From Sorghum bicolor (taxonomy: Eukaryota > Streptophyta > Magnoliopsida > Poales > Poaceae), in contig NC_012870.2 of the NCBI RefSeq assembly GCF_000003195.3, forward strand, positions 16,298,501 through 16,362,500: a DNA stretch of 64,000 bases. Direction: 5' to 3'. The notes under the pieces are model-generated. The model was not told where the DNA came from, did no database searches, and saw nothing but the letters and a program-made list of their open reading frames with translations. A program made the translations under genes and the position numbers. Shown piece by piece: positions 21,375-32,260 of the stretch. The stretch's first letter is position 1, and the number at the start of each line of letters is the position of its first letter.

Positions 21375-22605
21375 TGTTGATATTTGGGAACGCAATAAGG
21401 AATTGATCCGCAAGCGCACGGATATCGGTGAGCACTTCACCCGGGAAATTATCCAGAGTATCGTATTTATTTTTTTACCACTAGGAGAAAGAGTGCATCT
21501 GACTAACCGGTCTATTACTACAAACCCTTTAGGCACAAAGAATGTCTTTCGATGTGAGTGATAAATAGAGAAGACTGCAACCGTAGTCTCCTTCTAACCT
21601 TGGTAAGGATGATCTACTGTTCTAATGGGGAGGCTAACGGAATCTAGACACCACAAAGGATGTTCAACCTGCACCTATAACCCTATCCTTCCTGCTAACG
21701 AGATATGGTCTGCAAAGGTAACTCGGAATTGTCACGTTCCTCACTACTACCACGGTCCAGCTAGTCAGGGAATATCTATGAGTACCCCAGCCTAAACACC
21801 ACGTTTACGCCAGCAATGATTACTCTAAACTCTACGCGAAGAGATTAAAGTAAACTCATAAACCATAAGAACAATAAAACAAGAACTTACTAGAATTTAG
21901 AAGTCGAAATACTGAAGAATCCTAGGAGCAAGCTTCGGGTTAGGAGAACTTGATCCCGCAGGTACAAGCTTGGAGTAGACATCGACAGGCCAGGCTTCCT
22001 CCAATCTACACCTCCACTCTATCTCTCTCAATCTAGTAGAAACTAGAAGATCTATTTCTACTTTACATTGGTTGCTAAGCCTAAAAAGAAATATTAATTA
22101 GAGAAGAGGTTTTCCTTCGAGGGCACCCCTCAATCTCTATGATAATTTCTTGTCTTCTCCAGGGGCCAGGGGGGTCTCCTTATATAGTCCTCCTCCTCTA
22201 TGCGTTTTTGGGTCGGTAGGCGAGGTGGTACTATGTTTTCCTTGATCCAATAGGTCGGTTGAACATCCCGTGCGAAGAGAGTCCCAATTGACATCCAGCA
22301 GGGGTCGGGCGCCCAGGTCACCAGGGCGGGCGCCCTGGGCCTGGCCCCTTTCGGCCTCTGTTTTCTTCCCGTGGCTTCTGGAGTCTTCTAGATGGTAGAA
22401 AATCGCGCGGTGCGTTGATATCTCTATGTAATCCTGACATGTGGGCCTTTCTTCCTTATTTCCTGATAACCCCCTGCAGAAATAGATAAACAACAAAACT
22501 CGTGGAATTCTGTCAGATCAAACCTTAATTCTAGGTGTTGGTTGCATATTGGTCCTTTTCCTTGTTTATTTGATAATTTAAATTGATACTTAAGAACTGT
22601 CAACA
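21375..22605 (-). repeat. 5' LTR of Athila A
   Basis: Read on the minus strand it runs from TGTTGACAGTTC (22605) to ATATCAACA (21375), 1,231 bp, with TG...CA ends. A TATA box (TATATAA, 22186-22180) lies about 130 bases after a pair of GGGCGCCC palindromes (22305-22345). Homologous LTRs lie at 27428-27722 plus 41646-42373, and at 49215-50423. Confidence 0.9.
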
Positions 22606-23443
22606 GTCACAACTTCCCCCATGGTGTCCAGAGGGGTTGACTAGGACATAGAAAAGGAGGCTGCAGCGCGAAAGACGAGAAGAGCTAAGCAAGGGCGAGA
22701 ACTCTGGCCAGTCTGGGGATCAGCAACAACCGGATCCTAAGGGGAAAGGGTCATCAGCAGATGTTAACATGGTATTTATGTTGCCGATGGAGTTCCTTGC
22801 GCCATCCAGTGATGATGAGGAGTTGGAGTTTTCGGACCAGATAGCTCAATTGGCTCTGGATCCGATGACAGCTATCTTTGAAAAGCCTGCCGACAATGAA
22901 AGGCAACATCTTAAAGCTCTGTTTGTTAAAGGAAGAGTTGATGGTCAGCCAATGACCAAGATATTAATTGATGGTGGAGCTGCTATCAACATCATGTCGT
23001 ATACAGTCTATCGGAAGCTTGGAAAAGGAGATCAAGATTTGACAAAGACCGATATGATGCTGAAAGACTTTGAAGGAAATGTGTCTCCGGTTAAGGGGGC
23101 AATTTGCGTTGAGTTGACCAACAGCAGCAAAACCTTGCCGACAACCTTCTTTGTGATCAGTGGAAAAGGTGCTTATAATTTGCTGCTAGGGAGAGACTGG
23201 ATTCATGCCAATTGTTGCATCCCATCTACAATGCACCAGTGCTTGCTTCAGTGGGTAGGTGACAAGATTGAGGTTGTCCCGAGAGATTTTTCCTATGTCA
23301 TCGCATCGGCAGAAGCAGATACCTATGAGAGGACTAGGTGTATCTCGGGAGAGATTTGGGAGAAGGATTTCCTCAAAGTTGTCGATTATGAAATTCCACC
23401 AATCCAAGCAGTCGGTTCTGATGAGGACGTCAGAAGCAGCTGA
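22606..23443 (+). pseudogene. Tat copy 1 gag C-terminus/protease, first unit
   Basis: After a TAG near 22648 (CAG in copy 2) the frame runs through a conserved segment with MLPMEFLAPSSDDEE. A retropepsin domain follows, with active-site-like ILIDGGAAINIM and LLLGRDWIHANC. Asp-Gly-Gly in place of Asp-Ser/Thr-Gly is shared by all Tat copies here. At 23427 the sequence switches to an upstream part of gag, so the frame ends in unrelated codons. Confidence 0.8.
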
Positions 23444-24860
23444 AAGAAGTGCATCGGTGGATCCTCAGCATCAGATTACTGGTGCCGATGCCAAAGGAAA
23501 AGGTTTGATCCAGGAAGGAACTAGCTCAAGAAGGCTTCCCCGATCTGGCATTGTGATAACTCATAGAAGGCATCGAGAGACTTGGCAGCAACGTGAAGAT
23601 CGGTATCGGCATCAACAAGAAGATTATCGCCGGGAAGAAGAGAGGCATCGACAGGAGTGGAATCGGCATAAAGATCACTGGAACTGCCCGTTCTTTATCC
23701 ATTGCTGGGAGCAGAACATTAAATTGCCCACTGTTAGAGATTGCCCTAAATATAGTGGTTATGATCGGTATGATAGACCTGATCGGCAGTATCAGAATGA
23801 TGATCGGCGATTTAATGGGCCGATTAGGGGGAGAGCTTCAGTTCATGATCGGCTGGGGGGTAGACTCAGTGTGCATGATAGACTTGGTGATCGTGTCGGG
23901 TATTTTCCCAGGAACCAGGAGGAGCTTGAAGAGATGGCCAATGCATGAGTTCCCGATGAGTTCATATTTTGTAGGGATGCTAATACTTATCGGGTGGAGT
24001 CAAGGGAAAGTCATCGCCCATCGGCAAGGCAGCCACAACTTCCTCCATGGTGTCCAGAGGGATTGACTAGGACACAGAAAAGAAGGCTGCAGCGCAAAAG
24101 ACGAGAAGATTTGAGCAAGGGAGAAAATTCTGGCAAGTCTGGAGATCAGCAGCAACCGGATCCTAAGGGAAAAGGGCCATCAACAGATGTTAACATGGTG
24201 TTTATGTTGCCAATGGAGTTCCTTGCGCCGTCCAGTGATGATGAGGAGCTGGATTTTTCTGACTAGATAGCTCAGTTGGCTCTGGATCCGATGACGGCTA
24301 TCCTTGAAAAGCCTGCTGACAATGAAAGACAACATCTTAAGGCTCTATTCGTCAAAGGAAGAGTTGATGGGCAGCCGATGACCAAAATATTGGTTGATGG
24401 TGGGGCTGCTATCAACATTATGCCGTATGCAGTCTATCGGAAGCTTGGGAAAGGAGATCAAGATCTAACCAAGACCGATATGATGTTAAAGGACTTTGAA
24501 GGAAATGTATCTCCGGTTAAGGGTGCAATATGCGTTGAGCTGACTATCGGCAGTAAGACCTTGCCGACAACTTTCTTCATAATTAGTGGAAAGGGTGCTT
24601 ACAATCTGCTACTCGGGAGAGATTGGATTCATGCCAATTGTTGCATGCCATCAACAATGCACCAATGCTTGGTTCAGTGGGTAGGCGACAAGATTGAGAT
24701 TGTCCCAGGAGATTCTTCTTATGTCATTGCATCGACAGAGGCTGATACTTATGAAAGGACCAGGTGTATCTCGGGAGAAATTTGGAAAAATGATTTCCTC
24801 AAAGTTGCCGATTATGAAATTCCACCGATCCAAGCAGTCGGTTCTGATGAAGAGTTCTAA
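23427..24860 (+). pseudogene. Tat copy 1 gag C-terminus/protease, second unit
   Basis: Corresponds to 32330-33760 of copy 2. It contains the arginine-rich gag tail (REDRYRHQQEDYRREEERH), a CPFFIHCWEQ segment and a second protease domain (ILVDGGAAINIM, LLLGRDWIHANC). Breaks: TGA at 23946-23948 (CGA in copy 2) and TAG at 24267-24269 (CAG in copy 2). It ends EEF then TAA TAG. The downstream RT frame is in the -1 register relative to this one, as in copy 2. Confidence 0.82.
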
Positions 24861-26248
24861 TAGATAGGTTCACCGATGATAGAAAATTAGGCCAGGGGTT
24901 CACATCAGCCGACGATTTAGTAGAGGTAGATATAGGTAGTGGAGATAAGCCTAGACCTACTTTTATTAGTGCTAAGTTAAATTCTGAGTGTAAGCAACAG
25001 TTAACCGATCTGTTAAAGGAGTATAAAGATTGCTTTGCTTGGGATTATACTGAGATGCCTGGTTTAGACCGATCTATTGTTGAACATCGGTTGCCTATCA
25101 AGTCTGGATTTCAGCCACATCAGCAGCCAGCTCGCCGATGTAATCCTAATATTCTTCCTGATATTAAGGCCGAGATAACTAAACTTATTGAAGCTAAATT
25201 TATTCGGCAATGTCGGTATGCCGAGTGGATTTCCAATGTCGTTCCAGTTTACAAGAAAAATGGAAAACTTCGAGTCTGCATTGATTTCAGGAATCTTAAC
25301 AAAGCTACGCCGATGGATGGTTACCCAATGCCAGTTGCCGATTTGCTAGTTGATGCTGCGGCTGGACATCAGATCATAAGTTTCATGGATGGCAATGCAG
25401 GATATAATCAGATATTCATGGCTGAGGAAGATATTCCAAAGACTGCATTTAGATTTCCTGGTCATGTTGGATTGTTTGAGTGGATAGTCATGACCTTTGG
25501 ATTGAAAAATGCTGGTGCTACCTATCAAAGGGCTATGAATTTTATCTTCCATGAGTTCATCGGCAAGCTGGTAGAAATTTACATTGATGATGTGGTGGTT
25601 AAGCCTGGGGGTTTCACAAAGCATCTTGCCGATTCTCAAAAGGTGTTGGAATGCACAAGGAAACATGGTTTAAAAATGAATCCTAATAAGTGTGCAATCG
25701 GTGTATCGGCAGGGCAATTTCTTGGTTTCATGGTGCATCGGAGTGGAATTGAAATTAGTAGACGATCTATTGATGCTATCAATAAGATAGTTGCCCCTAC
25801 CAACAAAACTGAACTCCAATCGTTGATCAACAAGGTAAATTTTATCAGGCGGTTTATATCTAATTTGTTTGGTAAAATTTGTGCTTTCAGTACTTTGCTT
25901 AAATTGAAAGCCGATCAAGAGTTTATATGGGAAGAAGAGCGACAGTTGGCCTTGAATGAAATCAAGAATTATTTGACAAATCCTCCAGTCTTGATTCCAC
26001 CGCAGCAAGGGAAGCCCTTTAGATTATATTTGTCTACCGATGGAATGGTCATCGGTTCGGCTTTGATTCAAGAATTTGAAGGGAAGGAGTGTGTGATTTA
26101 CTATTTAAGTAGAAGATTGATTGATGCTGAGACCAGGTATTCGGCCACTGAAAAATTATGTTTATGCCTATATTTTTCTTGCACTAAGTTGAGACACTAT
26201 TTGCTATCGGCCGAATGCACTCTTATATGCAAAGATGATGTAGTCTGA
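24861..26248 (+). pseudogene. Tat copy 1 reverse transcriptase and RNase H
   Basis: RT motifs in order: RVCIDFRNLNKAT, FMDGNAGYNQI, TFGLKNAGATYQR and the catalytic YIDDVVV; then the first RNase H around LYLSTDGMVIGSALIQ. ATPMDGYPMPVADLLVD is typical of the Tat lineage. It is stopped by TGA at 26246-26248, where copy 2 has CGA (Arg). The open frame extends upstream of the first Met (25055) to about 24850. Confidence 0.87.
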
Positions 26249-26820
26249 TATATGCTATCTATGCCGATTATGAGTGGTAGAATCGGTAAGTGGATTTTGG
26301 CACTGTCGGAATTTGATCTACGTTACGAGTCAGCTAAAGCAGTTAAAGGGCAAATTATGGCCGATTTTGTGACTCAACATCGCGGTGTAGTGGAGACTTT
26401 GGAAATTGTGCCTTGGACACTCTTCTTTGATGGATCCACGTGTGACCGGGGGCAGGAATCGGCATAGTATTAATTTCCCCTCAGGGAAGGAAATATGAGT
26501 TCTCTTTGCCGATTGTTGCCACGTCAACGAATAATCAAGCTGAGTATCAAGCTTTGATCAAGAGGTTGGAATTGTTAAAAGAAGTTCGTGCTGATGCTGT
26601 TGAAATCTTTAGGGATTCTATGCTAGTTATAAATCAGTTGGCTAGAAATTATGAATGCCGAAGCGAGGTCCTGATAACTTATTACGAAAAAGGTGTACAA
26701 CTATTAAGGGAATTCAAAGATTTCCGATTAGAACATGTTCCTCAGTTACATAATGAGGAGGCAAATCGGTTAGCTCAGCATGCCTCGGGATATCAACCCA
26801 TACTGAACACGTTATCGGCA
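26249..26820 (+). pseudogene. Tat copy 1 second (archaeal-type) RNase H
   Basis: Downstream of the RT stop come LFFDGSTC, the first catalytic Asp of an archaeal-type RNase HI, then NNQAEYQALI (Glu) and HNEEANRLA (near the final Asp/Glu position). A second RNase H of this type after the normal one is the accepted hallmark of Tat elements. A one-base loss in the G-run near 26450 shifts the frame relative to copy 2. Confidence 0.82.
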
Positions 26821-27427
26821 ATCGGTGCCGATGATTGGAGAAAGGAGATTATTGATTATTTAAGAGATCCATCTAAGAAGGTTAAGAGGCGTATCCGGTT
26901 TCAAGTGACCAAGTATGTGCTCCTTGAGGATGAGTTGTATTATCGAACTATAGATGGAGTTCTTCTCAAATGTTTAGGTAATGATGAAGCTAAAAGTTTG
27001 ATGGGTGAAATCCATGAAGCAGTGTGTGGAGCACATCAGTCGGCTTTTAAGATGAAATGGATGATCAGGAGAAATGGGTATTATTGGCCGACCATACTTG
27101 AGGATTGTTTTAAGTATTTCAAAGGATGTCAAGGATGTCAGAAATTTGGTAATATTCAAAGGGCACCCGCATCGGCCATGAATCCCATTATTAAACCCTG
27201 GCCGTTCCGGGGATGGGCTATCGATCTAATCGGCCAAATTTACCCACCATCGAGCAAAGGGCATAGGTTCATCTTAGTTGCCACTGATTATTTCACCAAG
27301 TGGGTTGAAGCTATTCCTTTGAAGAAAGTCACATCGGCCAATATGATTGATTTTGTGAAAGAACATATTATTTACCGATTTGGTATTCCTCAAACAATTA
27401 CTACCGATCAGGGTACTATGTTTACAT
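26821..27427 (+). pseudogene. Tat copy 1 integrase (truncated)
   Basis: The zinc finger (His-His-Cys-Cys, HEAVCGAHQ to GCQGCQKFG) and the first catalytic Asp (AIDLIGQIY) and second (TTDQGTMF) are present. The sequence ends at 27427 before the catalytic Glu, joined to Athila LTR sequence. It cannot be functional. Confidence 0.83.
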
Positions 27428-27722
27428 CGTAATCTCCTTCTAACCTTGGTAAGGATGACCTACTGTTCTATTGGGGAGGTTAACAGAATCTAGACACCAC
27501 AGAGGATGTTCAACCCGCACCTATAAACCCTATCCTTCCTACTAACGAGATATGGTCTTCAAAGGTAACTCGGAAATGTCATGTTCCTCGCTAATACCAC
27601 GGTCCAGCTAGTCAGGGAATATCTATGAGTATCCTAGCCTAAACACCACGTCTACGCTAGAGATGATTACTCTAAACTCTACGCAAAGAGATTAAAGTAA
27701 ACTCATAAACCAAAAGAACAAT
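27428..27722 (-). repeat. Athila B 3' LTR, left piece
   Basis: From CGTAATCTCCTTC onward it matches the copy B 5' LTR from about 49425. The first ~210 bases of the LTR (on the plus strand) are missing, replaced by Tat copy 1. The piece ends with ACAAT (27718-27722), the target duplicated by Tat copy 2. Confidence 0.87.
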
Positions 27723-28434
27723 TGTTGACACCGTTTTTGGACACGTACCCAGGATCAGTAGAGTATAGATCGGCAAGATAGGGCAACAGTAACTGGTCTG
27801 TAGGGGAGTTGCCGATGAAGGTGGTTGCCGATGAAGGGACGGCTGAATGTGACTAAGTCTATGAGTGGTGACGCGTTCATGCCGATGGTCAGCGTTAGCC
27901 TTGTCGATGGCTACGATGAGGAGTCTGCTGATGACTGAGAAGGAGAACATGAAGGTTGCCGATTGGTCCATGGTAGTGTCCCAGTTTGTCACAGGAGGAT
28001 AGTTTTGTGCTTTCCTTAGTAATTTAAATCATTTTGTATACGGGTTCTGTTTTATTTGGAATTCGAGTCCTAGTCGTGTCTGATTGTAGCTCTTTGAGCA
28101 GGGTATAAATGTAGACCCTAGGGCCTTGTAATCAATCAATCAATCAATCAAACACAAGTTTTTACTCATATTCCAGCATCTACTTTTTCGACGACTTCGT
28201 CATATTTTCCTTTTTATTACAAGTTCTTAGGAGTTCGTCGACTTAACCTCGGTGTATTCTCATGTTCCGCATGAATACCTCTTGGCCGTGGCAGCCAGGC
28301 GCATTGCTGTTGTCAGGACCAAATTATTCGAGTTATCACCTTTGCCGATAGTAAGGTCAAATCGGCTGGCACGCCTTAACGTTTGAAATCGGGTATTAGC
28401 CCTTTGTGTTTGCAGATCCACTTTTGCATCAACA
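27723..28434 (+). repeat. 5' LTR of Tat copy 2
   Basis: 712 bp, TGTTGACACC...GCATCAACA, with TGTTGA/TCAACA inverted ends. It contains TATAAAT at 28104-28110 and a (CAAT)n run at 28129-28149. It carries eight CCGAT/ATCGG pentamers. Confidence 0.93.
28104..28110 (+). promoter_or_regulatory. LTR TATA box of Tat copy 2
   Basis: TATAAAT in the 5' LTR, after GAGCAGGG. The same box lies at 41318-41324 in the 3' LTR. Transcription would begin about 30 bases downstream, setting the U3/R border. Confidence 0.7.
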
Positions 28435-28440
28435 CATCTT

Positions 28441-28458
28441 TTGGCACACCTAGTGGGA
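28441..28458 (+). promoter_or_regulatory. Putative primer binding site of Tat copy 2
   Basis: TTGGCACACCTAGTGGGA begins six bases after the LTR end. Position and the leading TTGGCNC are as expected for a gypsy primer site; the exact tRNA was not identified. Confidence 0.55.
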
Positions 28459-28481
28459 CCAGATTCAAGACCAAGATCGAC

Positions 28482-28661
28482 ATGGCGACTAGCAATTTCG
28501 ACTTGGAGAATGTCATCCCCGTGACGGAAGCTAATCTTAGAGATGAGCAGAAGCAAGCTATTGCAAAAGCCATGGAGGACTACAAGCAGCAATGTTTGAA
28601 GTCTTTCAGCATCAACAGGAGTGGCGAGGTGATCCAGAAAGAAGCACTGCCGGCACCTCGG
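28482..28661 (+). pseudogene. Tat copy 2 gag, part before the insertion
   Basis: ATG at 28482 (MATSNFDLENVIPV) opens gag 47 bases after the LTR. After 60 codons it is interrupted by the 28662 insertion, just after a CGG codon. The same CGG, part of the duplicated CTCGG, resumes gag in the same frame at 30318. Confidence 0.78.
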
Positions 28662-30315
28662 TGTTGACGGTCCTTAAGTATCAAATTTAATTATCAAATA
28701 AATAAAGAAAAGGATCCAAATAAAAGCAAGATCCAGACTTAGGGTTTTATCTGACAGAATTCCACGAGTTTTGGTGTTTATCTATTTCTGCAGGGAGTTA
28801 TCAGGAAATATGGAAGAAAGACCCACATGTCAGGATTACGTAAAGATATTAACGTGCTGCGCAATTATCTTACATCTAGAAGACTCCAGAAGCCACGAGA
28901 CCGAAGCGGAGGGGAATCGGAGCCAGACCCTGGGCGGCCGCCCAGGAGATCAGGGTGCCCGCCCTACCCCTGAGTCCAATCAGGACTCTGCTTTGCGGGA
29001 GATCTCCACCGACCTAAAGGATGAATCTAAACCATACAATCTATGTCGGTTTGATCCAAGGGCCCATATTCACTTGAAGGGACTATAAAACCAGACCCCC
29101 TGGCCCCTAGAGGAGAGAGCCTCTCAACCCTAATTCATTGTTCCATCAAGGGAGAAGAAGCCTCTGATCAAGATTAGAGCCACCACATCAATTAGATATC
29201 TAGATTAGCATAGCTACATAGAATTAGAACTAGAAGGAGTCAATCTTCGATTGGTTTCCGGATCTGTCAGGAGGATTCTTGGTAATCTTCTAATTGTTCT
29301 TCTAATTACTTTCTAATTATCTTTGTTCTTCAATATTATGAATATGACTTTGTTCTACTTCAATATATTGCTTATGACTTTGCTCTACTTGCTTATATTC
29401 AAGATTATATTGTTCTTAGTTTATCATAGTTATGTACTTGGCTTAGTTAGATTTGATCTATATACATGCTTAGGATCGTATAGCGTTTATCCATCGGATC
29501 CATGGGTAAATGATAGATATTGTGTAGGCGTGGTGCTTATACCGTATTTATCTGCGATTGTACCCAATATGCCAGATCGTGGGGTGGTTCGTGATAGTGA
29601 CAGCTTCATTGATTCTTATATAGTCCCCCTCTCGTGTATTGGGCTGGCAGAGCAACATTATTACAGGGGAGTGATTGCTATGTTTCTCATATTCCTTGCT
29701 AATATCACTATGCATGGGCGTAGTCTTGTCTCGCAATGATTGCTAAGTATGCTTGCACTAACTATGATATGCTAGACTATATAGTTGAGAATAACTTAGG
29801 GAATATTCTTGTAGTTCGTTCTAATACCATGCTAATGACTTTCTAGAGTATCTAATTGAGGTGCTTATCATATTTATTATGTGGCTAGATCAGATTAGTT
29901 ATCCTTGTCACTATTATTATTTCATATATCTTTTATGTGACACTTATCCCTGTATGAAGAGTTAGATATAATGTTCTCAATTATACATGCAATGATAGAT
30001 GCTCAATCTCATATGCTATTCTGTAATCAATATTGATGATCGCTAATCCCTTCCCAGTGGTAAAAATATAAATAACGATACCTGGAATACTTCCCGGTTA
30101 AAATGCTGCATCAGTATTAATCTGTGCGCTTGCAGATCCCATTCATTATTTATTTAGAAGAGCAATTGCATATTTCAATACCGCGTCTCTTATATCATGC
30201 TGGGGATGACAACTTGGCTTAAGTGGTGTAAGGGATAGGTTTGGCATTTTTGGCACCGTTACTAGATTTAGAGAACTTAGTCTACTTTTGGTAATGATGT
30301 TAAGAATACCCAACA
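28662..30315 (+). mobile_element. LTR-like insertion in Tat gag (Athila-related)
   Basis: It starts TGTTGACGGTCCTTAAG, the Athila LTR start, and ends ACCCAACA, with perfect CTCGG target duplications (28657-28661 and 30316-30320). It shares with the Athila LTRs the GC-rich palindromic block (about 28932-28972), ACTATAAAACC (28,083-29,095 area, near 29086) and the region near CTGTGCGCTTGCAG. No gag or pol is present, so it behaves like a solo LTR. Yet TTTTTGGCACCGTTACTAG, resembling the tRNA-Asp primer site, lies about 50 bases before its end, so it is either a longer LTR variant or an LTR with attached leader. Confidence 0.8.
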
Positions 30316-32260
30316 CTCGGCAGGTTACTTTTGAAGCCAATCCTGGTAAACTTCAAGACATGGTTGATGGTGCTGTTAACCGTGCCTTGATCAATAAAGC
30401 TAGTGTGCTGTCCAATACGGTTTTCAATGCCGTGGTTAGAACTTTCAAAGGACAATTGTCACCAAATTATGTGGGCCCTTCTCATCATCAGCCAGGATCA
30501 CCGGTGGTCACAGCTCCATCGGCTGCAGCGGCCGCTGCGGGCATAGAAACTACTGTTCCTCCTAGCACGTTAGGAGTCACTAACGGGCAATCTACGCCGA
30601 TGACGACCAATCCATCGACTTCAGATGAGCAGGTCAAGCTTGCTACAGATCTATTGGCATCGGCGATGTTGGGATTGGTCCCTCCTCCTAACTGGTGGGG
30701 TTATGGTATGCCTCCAGAGTTGACATTGAAGACACCTAGCATATCTCAGACGGCTAATGTGAGAGGCAAGGCTCCTATGACATCGGCACCTCCAAATATG
30801 CCGATGAATCAGAGTCCCCAGTATACTACAACTACTACTGTAAGGCCTTACACTGGGGATTCTCAAGCTCCAACGTTCCAGATGCCTAATGCATCGGCAG
30901 ATTCAGTGCCGACGCAACAGAGGTTTATGACTCAGTCAGGGTATGTCAATTCAATGATGATGCCTAATTACCAGACATCGGTAGGATCTATGCCGATGAA
31001 TGCTAATAGTGGATGGCCTGGGCAGCAAGTCTTTCCACAAATGTCCCAACAGAATCATCAGGCTACAGGGTTTCAACAAGGCCAGATCTACCCCGGGTTC
31101 CAGAATCAAGGGTTGCCTAACCAGCCGATGAATCTTGGTCAACAGTTTGGTGGTCAGACGATCAACCCCATGTTCCATGCAGATCGTGCGCCTCAACGAC
31201 ACGTGGAAGTGTATCAGCAGGTGCCAGATCCACAACCACCCTATCGGCAAGATGTCGATGCTTATTGGGCCGATAAGATTGCTGAAGTAATGAGGGACCA
31301 ATTTGGGATAAAACCCAAAGTCAACACTTACTCTTATCGGACACCGTATCCTCCTGCATATGATTTGATTCCACTTCCAAATCGGTACAAGGTACCAGAT
31401 TTCACTAAGTTTTCTGGACAGGATGACACATCAACAATGGAACATGTCAACAGGTTTATTATCCAATGTTGGGAAGCTGCTAACACAGATGAATTGAGGG
31501 TTCGTTTGTTTTCATCTTCTTTGTCTGGATCGGCTTTTACCTGGTTTATTTCGTTACCTCCCAACTCGGTGATTACTTGGGCCGATCTAGAGAAGCAGTT
31601 CCACAAGTACTTCTTTTCTGGAGTTCATGAGAAGAAGATTACCGATTTGGTCAGATTGAAACAACGTAATAATGAATCGGTTGAAAGTTTTATGCAGAGG
31701 TTGCGGGAGGTCAAGAATAAATGCTATAGTCTAGTTTTAGATGATCGGCAGCTAGCCGATTTGGCTTTCCAGGGTTTGTTGCCACATATCAGGGACAAAT
31801 ATGCTTCTCAAGAGTTCGAGAGCCTAAGTCACTTGGTCCAGAGGATTTCCGACCAGGATATTAAGCCCTTTGAACCTAAGAGGGCTTGGAACAAAAAGGT
31901 ATCATTTGTTGATGAGGCAGCAAGCTCAGATTCTGATGAAGAACCAGTCATCGGCCTAGCAGAATGGGTAAAGAACAAGAAGCCGATGTCTTGCCCTTTC
32001 GGGCATAAAGAGCCAGAGTAGTTCGCATTTGATATCACTAAAGCCGATAGGATATTTGACTTTCTACTTTAGGAAGGGCAAATCAAGCTGTCACCCAATC
32101 ATGTGATCCCATCGGCTGAGGAATTAAATAGAGGAAATACTACAAATGGCACAATGCAACTTCTCACAGCACCAATGAGTGCAAAGTTTTTAGACAACAG
32201 CTGCAATCGGCTATAGAATCTAGGAGGATCAAATTTGACAGCTCCAAAACTCACAAGCCG
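30316..32260 (+). pseudogene. Tat copy 2 gag, main part
   Basis: 568 open codons after the insertion. A long Pro/Gln/Met/Ser-rich linker comes first. The gag domain follows (KFSGQDDTSTMEHVNRFI, LRVRLFSSSLSGSAFTWF, TWADLEKQFHKYF, VRLKQRNNESVESFMQRLR). A stop at 32019-32021 and a frameshift near 32130 precede the zinc-knuckle-like region (about 32130-32185), in which the first Cys of the usual Cys-His-Cys pattern is Tyr. Gag would build the particle. Confidence 0.83.

Larger units (their letters stand above)
17373..22605 (-). mobile_element. Athila-lineage Ty3/gypsy element, copy A (3' truncated)
   Basis: Reading on the minus strand gives a 5' LTR (22605-21375), a primer site, gag, protease-like, reverse transcriptase, RNase H and integrase, then an abrupt end at 17373 inside integrase. 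Against copy B (44687-49214) the missing part is the integrase C-terminus, the post-pol region and the 3' LTR. The right flank of the LTR is Tat sequence starting GTCAC, so copy A was inserted into Tat copy 1. All reading frames carry stops or shifts. Confidence 0.88.
22606..27427 (+). mobile_element. Tat-lineage element, copy 1 (chimeric pol fragment)
   Basis: The left edge is the Athila A insertion point and the right edge an abrupt junction with an Athila LTR. No LTR of its own is present. 22606-23426 parallels 32925-33743 of copy 2; then the sequence jumps back, and 23427-27427 parallels about 32330-36325. The gag C-terminal and protease region is therefore present twice. Pol is broken by several stops. 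Confidence 0.85.

Noticed and set aside
22606..23443. Independent host aspartic protease gene
   Set aside because: Neighbouring sequence and identity to 32925-33743 show it is a piece of Tat pol.
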